From JAXMDT01 sp046348685 (GTDB lineage: Bacteria > Pseudomonadota > Alphaproteobacteria > Rickettsiales > UBA998): a stretch of DNA of 60,183 nt. The stretch lies in contig JAXMDT010000014.1 in assembly GCA_046348685.1 (NCBI GenBank), positions 1 through 60,183 of the forward strand. The letters are read 5' to 3'. The notes beneath the pieces were generated by a model. It searched no databases. It saw only the letters and a program-made list of their open reading frames with translations, and was not told the DNA's origin. Made by a program: the position numbers and the translations under genes. Of this stretch, positions 54,107 to 60,183 are shown piece by piece (position 1 is the first letter of the stretch; each line of letters starts with the position of its first letter).

Positions 54107-55342
54107 ATGCCACTTGAAATTCTTACCTTCGGTTGCCGTTTAAACGCGTATGAAAGCGAAGTGATGCGTTCGCGCGCCGAAGAAGCAGGGCTTGAGAACG
54201 CCGTGATCGTCAATACCTGCGCCGTCACTGCGGAAGCGGAGCGGCAGGCGCGGCAGGCGATTCGGAAAGCCCGTAAGCATAATCCCAATGCAAAACTGAT
54301 TGTCACCGGTTGCGCCGCGCAGGTGCATCCTGATGAATTCGCCGCGATGCCGGAAGTGGATCTGGTGCTTGGGAATGAAGAAAAACTACATGTGTCCAAT
54401 TGGATTGCCGCGCAGGAAGAAAAGATTCGCGTCAACGATATTATGGAACTCAAAGAAACCGCATCGCATATGGTGGCGAGTTTCGACGGTCACAGCCGCG
54501 CTTTCGTGCAAATCCAGAATGGATGCGATCATCGCTGCACGTTCTGCATCATCCCCTATGGCCGCGGTAATTCGCGCTCGGTGCCGGTGGCGGAAGTTGT
54601 GGCGCAGGTGCGCACGCTTGTGGAGAATGGCTATAAGGAAATCGTTTTTACCGGCGTGGATATTAGCGATTACGGTAACGGGCTGCCTGGCGCGCCAAGC
54701 CTAGGTTCACTCGTGCGGCGCGTGCTGAAATCGGTACCGGAACTGCCGCGCCTCAGACTTTCCTCCATTGACGCTGTAGAAGTGGATGATGAGCTCTGGC
54801 GCTGCATTGCTGAGGAAGAACGATTGATGCCGCACTTGCATCTGTCGCTGCAGGCTGGCGATGATATGATCTTAAAGCGCATGAAGCGCCGTCATCTGCG
54901 CAACGATGCGATTGCGTTTGGCAATAAAGCGCGCGGCCTGCGCCCCGATATGGTGTTCGGCGCGGATTTTATCACGGGCTTCCCCACTGAAACCGAGGAG
55001 ATGTTTGAAAACACGCTGCGTCTGGCGGAAGAAATGGATCTCATCTATCTGCATGTGTTTCCCTATTCGGCGCGCAAAGGCACGCCTGCCGCGCGCATGC
55101 CGCAGGTGGAAAAAACAGTACGCAAGGAGCGCGGCGAACGTCTGCGCCAAACAGGTGAAAAGCAGTTGGGCAGGTTTCTAGGGAATCAGGTCGGCAAAAC
55201 TGCCTCTATTCTGATGGAAAGGAACGGCATGGGTCGCACCGAGCACTTTGCGCCGGTGTATTTCGAAGGAGGGAATGCGGACACTGGCAGGTTGGCATCA
55301 GCGCGTATTCTAGGCCACGAAAAGAATTATTTAGTGGCGTAA
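54107..55342 (+). CDS. mtaB: tRNA t6A37 methylthiotransferase MtaB
   Basis: MtaB converts t6A37 to ms2t6A37, using two 4Fe-4S clusters. The 411-residue protein has the UPF0004 domain (TFGCRLNAYESEVM, NTCAVTAEAERQARQAIRK, VTGCAAQ) with its three cluster cysteines. The radical-SAM motif CDHRCTFCIIPYGRG follows, and a C-terminal TRAM-like region from about residue 350. The substrate base is made by the TsaE pathway, whose gene is also in this window. Motifs and length are normal. Confidence 0.95.
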   Translation: MPLEILTFGCRLNAYESEVMRSRAEEAGLENAVIVNTCAVTAEAERQARQAIRKARKHNPNAKLIVTGCAAQVHPDEFAAMPEVDLVLGNEEKLHVSNWIAAQEEKIRVNDIMELKETASHMVASFDGHSRAFVQIQNGCDHRCTFCIIPYGRGNSRSVPVAEVVAQVRTLVENGYKEIVFTGVDISDYGNGLPGAPSLGSLVRRVLKSVPELPRLRLSSIDAVEVDDELWRCIAEEERLMPHLHLSLQAGDDMILKRMKRRHLRNDAIAFGNKARGLRPDMVFGADFITGFPTETEEMFENTLRLAEEMDLIYLHVFPYSARKGTPAARMPQVEKTVRKERGERLRQTGEKQLGRFLGNQVGKTASILMERNGMGRTEHFAPVYFEGGNADTGRLASARILGHEKNYLVA

Positions 55343-55444
55343 GCAAACAACCATCAGATTTAAATAGATCTTACATTGTTAATCTTTTGTGACGATACGG
55401 GTGCAAACCGGTACGAAACAGGGCGCTATCTGCTAGAATACGGT

Positions 55445-56572
55445 ATGGAGTTTTCTAAACCGGATATGCACGCACCGCCTGAAGAACAACAAAATTCATT
55501 ACCTTCCGATACCCAGAATCCAACAGGCGAGAAAAATAGCCTCCGTATTGCAGGGACGCTGAATGCGATCGGGGATATCGGCCTGCTTGCGGACGGGTTT
55601 AAAAGTACGAGCGTGCCGTTCAAACTAGCAGGATGGTTTTACACGGCAGGCGCGGCCGCTGCGGTGCTTTTCGGCACAACGAGCAAGGATCGGCAGGTAC
55701 GTGACCTGACTGAGCGTGCGGCTGAATTCGTTCAGGCACGAAACGAGAATAAGGATGCCGATGTCGAATCGGCTGAAATTTTAAAGCACCGGAACAATGG
55801 ATTATTTGCAAATGCGGCGAGAGCAATGCGCCGCTATTCCGGGCAAATCATGCTCGGATTCTATACGCTTGGCGCAGGTGCGATGCTTACTCACGGCATC
55901 GAGGGATACAAAGCTGATAAAGCTGCGGGAAAAAATCTTCTTGAAGCGCGAGGAACAATTGCATACGGCATTGCCTCGCTGACTGTGAAAGCGCTGTCTT
56001 TTCTCGTAACGGAGCGGTCAGAAGAAGCAAAGATATCGCCCGATACGCCGAAAGGTATCCTTGGCTGGCTGCAGGACAAACCCATGCGGATTTTCGGCTA
56101 CGGCTCTTTGGTGACCGACTCTTTGATGGGGCTGCGTACCTACGGAAAATACAAGAAAAGCAGACACGAAGCTGCTGGTGCACATATGCCGCAAGCGACC
56201 GGCTGGCAGGCATTTAAAAGCGGCTATGGCTGGAGCGCGCTGACGACGGGGAGCTACCTGCTTTCCGATGTGATTATTACCAGTGCTAACAAGGATGCCG
56301 CCAACGCCGTAGGGAAACTGCATAACGGCGAACAGGAAAAGATCGAGAACATGATGGCGGAAACCATCGCCCGACAGCCGGTTGAAAAACAGGAAAAGCT
56401 TTCCGCTGAAGCAGCTGAATTTCTTGAGAAAGAATGTATGGTCTGCGGCCCGACAGAAAATCTTCGTAGCTCGTTGCTCTCCAAAGTAAAAGAACTCGCG
56501 CAAAAACCTGCGACTACGTGGGTAGAGAGTCAACAGCCAAAAGATATGGCTCCGGCGCCAGCACGTATCTAA
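55445..56572 (+). CDS. multi-helix membrane protein with three internal repeats, unknown
   Basis: The 375-residue product has a polar Pro-rich N-terminus and then about three similar units of paired hydrophobic segments: GDIGLLADGF...LAGWFYTAGAAAAVLFG, LGFYTLGAGAMLTHGIEGYK...GTIAYGIASLTVKALSFLV, and FGYGSLVTDSLMGLRTYGKYK...WSALTTGSYLLSDVII. The ends are helical and charged, with two nearby cysteines (KECMVCGP). ATG at 55445 is preferred over the upstream TTG. I do not recognise the family; the repeats suggest a duplicated two-helix module. Confidence 0.65.
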   Translation: MEFSKPDMHAPPEEQQNSLPSDTQNPTGEKNSLRIAGTLNAIGDIGLLADGFKSTSVPFKLAGWFYTAGAAAAVLFGTTSKDRQVRDLTERAAEFVQARNENKDADVESAEILKHRNNGLFANAARAMRRYSGQIMLGFYTLGAGAMLTHGIEGYKADKAAGKNLLEARGTIAYGIASLTVKALSFLVTERSEEAKISPDTPKGILGWLQDKPMRIFGYGSLVTDSLMGLRTYGKYKKSRHEAAGAHMPQATGWQAFKSGYGWSALTTGSYLLSDVIITSANKDAANAVGKLHNGEQEKIENMMAETIARQPVEKQEKLSAEAAEFLEKECMVCGPTENLRSSLLSKVKELAQKPATTWVESQQPKDMAPAPARI

Positions 56573-56577
56573 AATGT

Positions 56578-57654
56578 CTACCGAGATATACCTGCGTGCA
56601 CCGCGCTTGTACGCTGCTGGTATTGATAAGGCATCAGGTGCACAAATCTTTCAATAGGTCGTTTACCGCTAGCACGACTATAAGCACAATTTTCACACGC
56701 ATCTAGGCCTTGTTGCTTACGCATACGGTTATGCTTGTGCTGAGAATCTAATTTATTGCGGATTGCTTGGTCTGTAACATAATGTTCGGAATCGCCGCCA
56801 AAATCGTTAGATGCTACTGAAACTTGAGAATGTACAAGTATGGCGTCTGGCTTACGATTTTTCTCAAATTCGCTGATAACTCTTTCAGTTGTCGGCTTAT
56901 CTTTGCCTGAAGGATAACACAAAAAGATACGATCTGCGATGCTTACTTCTTCCCGCATACATAATTCAAAGGGCTTAAACACGATTGGCACTTTTAGTGC
57001 GCCTTCGTCTTCAAGTTTATCTACTACTTCCTTGTAACGATCCATCGTGCTTTGACGCGGATGTGTTACAACTATCATACTGGGGCGTTTGGAAGCATCC
57101 CGACTTCTCGTGCCTCCAATACTTTTAAGGACGCTTGTTGTTTTGTTACCGATTGTGCCAATCGCTTGTGCATCAGCAATAACAAGAATTCTTTCCTGTC
57201 CTCTCATGTTAGCCAGATTGCGTGCAGATGTTTCGTAGCGCGCTGGCACGACATCCTGCGTAATGGCTTTTCTTACCAAACTCGAATCGCTTAATACGCT
57301 TTGATAAATATGCTGTAGATCTTTAGATTCCACAAGCCATTGCTGGCTGAATTGTTCCCACGAATCACGCACTTGTTTAACAATATTGCATTCGCCTTCT
57401 GCTGCACTATCCAAACCAGCTGTTAACTGAAGAAAATAAGCATAGGCTTTATTTTCGTAACGCCACTCAATATCCGATGCATTTCGGGAGATAGGACACG
57501 CTTCCAGTTGATCTTTTGTCATTAGCCAAACTTGAGTACCGCATGCTTCAATAGGAAAAACTGGGTGGGTTCGTTTCCAATCAAGAATTTTTGGCGTGAG
57601 ATGCTTTGAATCCATCTCTACAACAACTAAATCTTTTACATCTACTGTCGTCAA
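56578..57654 (-). CDS. divergent glutamyl-tRNA reductase-like protein
   Basis: The 358-residue protein resembles HemA (GluTR). ACGTQVWLM (Cys38) aligns with the nucleophile segment TCNRTELYL. LQLTAGLDSAAEGECNIVKQV (split here as AGLDSAAEGE and CNIVKQV) aligns with ASGLDSLVLGEPQILGQV. LVRKAITQD followed by ARNLANMRGQERILVIADAQ occupies the place of the KRVRTET linker and NADPH-binding fold. The usual C-terminal dimerisation domain is replaced by a basic, Cys-containing tail (DACENCAYSR). Alphaproteobacteria normally make 5-aminolevulinate with ALA synthase, so this may be a repurposed paralog. The substrate is unknown. Confidence 0.6.
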   Translation of the reverse strand: MTTVDVKDLVVVEMDSKHLTPKILDWKRTHPVFPIEACGTQVWLMTKDQLEACPISRNASDIEWRYENKAYAYFLQLTAGLDSAAEGECNIVKQVRDSWEQFSQQWLVESKDLQHIYQSVLSDSSLVRKAITQDVVPARYETSARNLANMRGQERILVIADAQAIGTIGNKTTSVLKSIGGTRSRDASKRPSMIVVTHPRQSTMDRYKEVVDKLEDEGALKVPIVFKPFELCMREEVSIADRIFLCYPSGKDKPTTERVISEFEKNRKPDAILVHSQVSVASNDFGGDSEHYVTDQAIRNKLDSQHKHNRMRKQQGLDACENCAYSRASGKRPIERFVHLMPYQYQQRTSAVHAGISR

Positions 57655-57769
57655 AGTGCGCTCCCCGTATCTAATAATATAGCCGGGTTTTATTAAAATT
57701 ACGTGACGCAGGCCTTGAAAAGCTTTAGAGAAATACTTATTAAGGCTTTGAGATATTTAATTATTAGAA

Positions 57770-58726
57770 ATGGCATTTTTTACTTCTTTCTCTCCTCAGG
57801 AAAAACCGGAAGATAAGCAGCAGGGCTGGTTGGCGCGGCTGACATCGGGCCTGTCCAAGACCTCGACGCAGCTAGGCGGCGGGATTACTGCCATTTTTAC
57901 CAAGCGCAAGCTGGACGAAGAAGCGCTTGAAGAGTTGGAAGAGTTATTGATTATGGCAGACATCGGACCGAAGCTGGCGGCGCAGATTGTCGCTGATTTC
58001 AGTTCCGAGCGTTTCGGCAAGGAAGTGGACGAAGCGGAGGTCAAATCGTCATTAGCCAGCCAGATTGCCCTCTTGCTGGAACCTGTGGCAAAGCCGCTTG
58101 ATATTTCAAGACATCAGCCTTTTATTGTGCTCGTCGTCGGCGTAAATGGTAATGGCAAGACGACCACGATCGGCAAGCTTGCTCTGCAATTTAAGCAGCA
58201 GGGAAAGAACGTGATGCTGGCGGCGGCGGATACGTTTCGCGCCGCAGCTGTAGAGCAACTCAGAATCTGGTCAGAGCGTGCCCGGGTTCCTATTGTCACC
58301 GCGCCAGAAGGCAGCGATCCGGCAAGTGTTGCATTCCAAGCGACGGAGCGCGCTAAAGCAAAAAAAACAGATGTCCTTTTTATTGATACGGCGGGACGGT
58401 TGCACAATAAACAGAACCTTATGGAAGAATTATTGAAAATCACGCGCGTCATCAAGAAGATCGATGCGACTGCTCCGCATGCGGTGATACAGGTGCTTGA
58501 CGGCACAACCGGGCAGAATGCATTGGCGCAAGTCAAAGCGTTCAAAGAATTAATCGATGTAACGGGTTTAGTGGTAACCAAGCTTGATGGTACAGCAAAA
58601 GGCGGGGCGGTGATTGCGCTCGCCGATCATTTCAAATTACCCATCCATGCAATCGGCGTTGGTGAGGGAATCGAGGATTTACAGGCATTTAGAGCACAGG
58701 ATTTCGCACGTTCACTCGTGGGTTAG
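57770..58726 (+). CDS. ftsY: signal recognition particle receptor FtsY
   Basis: FtsY docks SRP-bound ribosomes at the membrane. The 318-residue protein has a short N-terminal region, the helical N domain (DEEALEELEELLIMADIGPK) and the NG GTPase. G1 is GVNGNGKTTTIGKLA, then AADTFRAAAVEQL, G3 DTAGRLHN, G4 TKLDGTAKGG, and the C-terminal GVGEGIEDLQAF. The acidic A domain of longer FtsY forms is nearly absent, as in many alphaproteobacteria. It lies downstream of accessory genes that separate it from mtaB. Confidence 0.96.
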   Translation: MAFFTSFSPQEKPEDKQQGWLARLTSGLSKTSTQLGGGITAIFTKRKLDEEALEELEELLIMADIGPKLAAQIVADFSSERFGKEVDEAEVKSSLASQIALLLEPVAKPLDISRHQPFIVLVVGVNGNGKTTTIGKLALQFKQQGKNVMLAAADTFRAAAVEQLRIWSERARVPIVTAPEGSDPASVAFQATERAKAKKTDVLFIDTAGRLHNKQNLMEELLKITRVIKKIDATAPHAVIQVLDGTTGQNALAQVKAFKELIDVTGLVVTKLDGTAKGGAVIALADHFKLPIHAIGVGEGIEDLQAFRAQDFARSLVG

Positions 58727-58763
58727 CCACGGAGTTGTCATATTTCCATGTTATATTTTTAAT

Positions 58764-59306
58764 ATGGTATTTCCACTTATCATCGCTGGTGCCGTCGCTG
58801 TTGCTGATTCAACAGCGTTTGCCGTAGCTACTACGACAGTCGGTGCTGTATTGGTCAGATTCGGCCCGCGTGCCGCAAATTTGATAGAGCCTGCTCAGCG
58901 TCTCGCCCAGAGTGCTTATCAAGGCGTCGCCGCCTATATTGCACCAGCTGCGACGGTTGCAACGGCAGCCGGTGCCGCAAAAGGCGCCCTGCATATGGGC
59001 GAAGATTTGCAAAGAGGCGATTTGCCTGCCGCTGCCGCTACGGGTGCGATCACGGTTGCCGAAATGCTTGGCGGAAAATTTGTTACCGCGCCATTGGCTA
59101 CGGGTTGTACATTGAAAGCGGTTGAAGATATTGCAGCCGGCGCTGGAGCAAACATTTATCACAGCAGTTCAGCCAATACGTGCGATATAGTAACGCATTT
59201 GCCGTGGAAGGTGCTGGAAGTGAATCAGGTGATGGCCGCTGAAACACAAAATCCGTCTTATTTGCCAGTCAAATCATCTGAACCCAGCGTTCCAATTGCG
59301 CGCTAA
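58764..59306 (+). CDS. Ala/Val-rich hydrophobic protein of unknown function
   Basis: The 180-residue protein has a hydrophobic N-terminus (MVFPLIIAGAVAVADSTAFA) and several Ala/Gly-rich helices (YIAPAATVATAAGAAKGAL, AAATGAITVAEMLGG), then a polar tail with two cysteines. The helices are of low hydrophobic moment and may be membrane-associated or a helical bundle. The frame is open upstream inside ftsY, but ATG at 58764 is the first start after the ftsY stop. The family is not recognised. Confidence 0.55.
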   Translation: MVFPLIIAGAVAVADSTAFAVATTTVGAVLVRFGPRAANLIEPAQRLAQSAYQGVAAYIAPAATVATAAGAAKGALHMGEDLQRGDLPAAAATGAITVAEMLGGKFVTAPLATGCTLKAVEDIAAGAGANIYHSSSANTCDIVTHLPWKVLEVNQVMAAETQNPSYLPVKSSEPSVPIAR

Positions 59307-59412
59307 TCTTTTGATTTATATTAATTTCAACCTGCACGCGGTTGTCTTATTTCATGAAACCTTCATACACGTGTAATGCGTGCTGACTATACTGCCCGCA
59401 AAAAGGGCTGAT

Positions 59413-59592
59413 ATGACACAAAAAGAAAAACGCGCGTTTGCGGAACAGTTACTGCTTAGTGCGGCTTTGGATGGGCAGTCTCTCAGCGCTGATTTCATTG
59501 CGCTGATCGAGAGCCTTGCCAATGAAACTATCGATCCGGAAACCTATAAAGCGCGTGTGCTTGCTCATGCTGATTCCAAGGGGGGCGCATGA
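59413..59592 (+). CDS. small VbhA-like antitoxin candidate
   Basis: The 59-residue helical protein contains LLLSAALDGQSLSADFIALI and then ANETIDPETYKARVLAH. The pattern S-x-x-x-D/E-G near the first helix followed by an ALxE-x-x-x-GEI-type second helix resembles VbhA/Fic-inhibitory antitoxins, here with Asp in place of the usual Glu. ATG at 59413 with AAAAGGG upstream is preferred over GTG at 59380. It is translationally coupled (ATGA) to the next frame. The assignment is tentative because no intact Fic domain follows in the window. Confidence 0.45.
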   Translation: MTQKEKRAFAEQLLLSAALDGQSLSADFIALIESLANETIDPETYKARVLAHADSKGGA

Positions 59593-59738
59593 GCAAAGCT
59601 CTTGGTCCGGTCGAAACATCCCTCGCCATTTATCGTGGATTTGAGTGGCTGCAGACTAATCGTAACGTCAGCATTGATGTTGGTTCCCGGTATAATCTGC
59701 GCGCCGACCTACCCAACCGTATGACGTCAATCCATTAG
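59589..59738 (+). CDS. 49-residue frame coupled to the antitoxin candidate
   Basis: MSKALGPVETSLAIYRG begins at an ATG overlapping the upstream stop, and the frame ends at TAG (59736-59738). The product is soluble and unrecognised. The same reading frame stays open after the TAG into the gene at 59778, so this could be the front of a longer, interrupted gene or a real short gene in an operon. Confidence 0.4.
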   Translation: MSKALGPVETSLAIYRGFEWLQTNRNVSIDVGSRYNLRADLPNRMTSIH

Positions 59739-59777
59739 TATCTTTTCAAAGATACTCATTCGGTAGAGACATCAACA

Positions 59778-60183
59778 ATGCCGAAGGCAGGGCATCTGGA
59801 TAGAAAAATAGCAGCGTCGCTCGTTGACATATTCAAGCCGCTTATTGTTAGTTTTTTTGAGCATAACGGATTTCAACGCCGACTGGAGACGGGTAAACTC
59901 GTGCTGCCCGAGGAAGAAAACCGTATCACTCCGGAAAAACGTGCGCTGCTGACGCAGCATGGAAATACACCGGAAGCCGCCCTTGGCATTTTTATGGCCG
60001 ATTTTCTGGCGCTAAAACCTTATCCTTATGGCAACTGGATGACGCTCAATACGTTCCTGGTTGAATTTTGCCGCTCGGATAAAGTGAAGGATATTTTCCA
60101 CGGTAACGGATTCGACCTTCGGCGTGTAGATAAAGAATTGCTATCCAGGATCAGGGAAAACGCTTCCAATGCAGCGTCTTCAG
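59778..60183 (+). CDS. protein of unknown function, cut by the window end
   Basis: At least 135 residues are open from ATG at 59778 to the right edge. The visible part is helical and polar, with KIAASLVDIFKPLIVSFFEH, then LPEEENRITPEKRALL and LKPYPYGNWMTLNTFLVEF. The last phrase recalls the HPFxxGNGR neighbourhood of Fic proteins only superficially, and the catalytic residues are not there. It is in the same frame as the upstream 49-residue frame, separated by TAG and 39 bases. The function is unknown. Confidence 0.5.
   Translation, partial: MPKAGHLDRKIAASLVDIFKPLIVSFFEHNGFQRRLETGKLVLPEEENRITPEKRALLTQHGNTPEAALGIFMADFLALKPYPYGNWMTLNTFLVEFCRSDKVKDIFHGNGFDLRRVDKELLSRIRENASNAASS

Noticed and set aside
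58614..58763. Extension of the 180-residue gene into ftsY
   Set aside because: The upstream residues are an out-of-frame reading of the ftsY C-terminus, and a suitable ATG lies after the ftsY stop.

Overview
The window is a chromosomal segment of an alphaproteobacterium. Gene order is the main argument: tpiA-secG-pyrG-kdsA-eno-ftsB-pdhA-pdhB-pdhC-lpd, a ppiD-trpE-trpG-trpD-trpC operon divergent from tpiA, tsaE-amgK-murU, gltX next to comEC, and dapF-mtaB-ftsY are all typical alphaproteobacterial linkages. kdsA and lipoproteins show a Gram-negative envelope with LPS. fliO/fliP and cheY/cheZ show a flagellated, chemotactic cell. A virB8-virB9 pair indicates a type IV secretion system whose other parts lie elsewhere. 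I cannot name the order with confidence; a deep-branching group (Micavibrio-like, Rickettsiales- or Holosporales-like) would fit.

Layout: 1-6.6 kb, motility (fliO-fliP, a 1233-residue TPR protein, cheZ, cheY). 6.7-9.2 kb, iscX, tsaE, amgK, murU. 9.2-15.1 kb, accessory envelope/secretion genes: two cysteine-rich secreted proteins (307 and 1072 residues) and virB8-virB9. 15.2-18.8 kb, a leftward translation operon gltX-def-fmt-truA. 19.0-22.8 kb, comEC facing a TraB/GumN protein and a DUF599 protein. 22.8-28.7 kb, trpC-D-G-E and ppiD; trpE carries a one-base frameshift near its 3' end. 28.7-31.6 kb, tpiA-secG-pyrG. 31.7-35.3 kb, an accessory block with two paralogous HD-GYP-like proteins around a small membrane protein. 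35.3-45.7 kb, kdsA, eno, ftsB and the pyruvate dehydrogenase genes, with unrelated small genes lodged between the core genes. 45.8-51.8 kb, an RTX protein, small unknowns and uvrA. 51.8-58.7 kb, ssb, dapF, mtaB and ftsY with accessory genes between, including a divergent glutamyl-tRNA-reductase-like protein. 58.7-60.2 kb, small unknowns, a possible VbhA-like antitoxin and a gene cut by the window edge.

The most unusual signal is not a gene. Four intergenic spacers (fmt/def, SIMPL gene/pdhC, pdhC/next gene, ssb/dapF) consist almost entirely of degenerate seven-base units in strict register. In three of them the two halves are inverse complements, so the spacer would fold as one long hairpin, while the unit sequence differs completely from array to array. 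Each array begins at the upstream stop codon, and three run to within a few bases of the next start codon. A second, GTAC-centred element occurs twice (about 18.87-18.96 and 46.43-46.53 kb), and a classic dispersed GC-rich hairpin lies beside the third heptad array. No tRNA, rRNA, CRISPR array or transposase gene was seen. No stretch longer than 300 bases lacks a gene.
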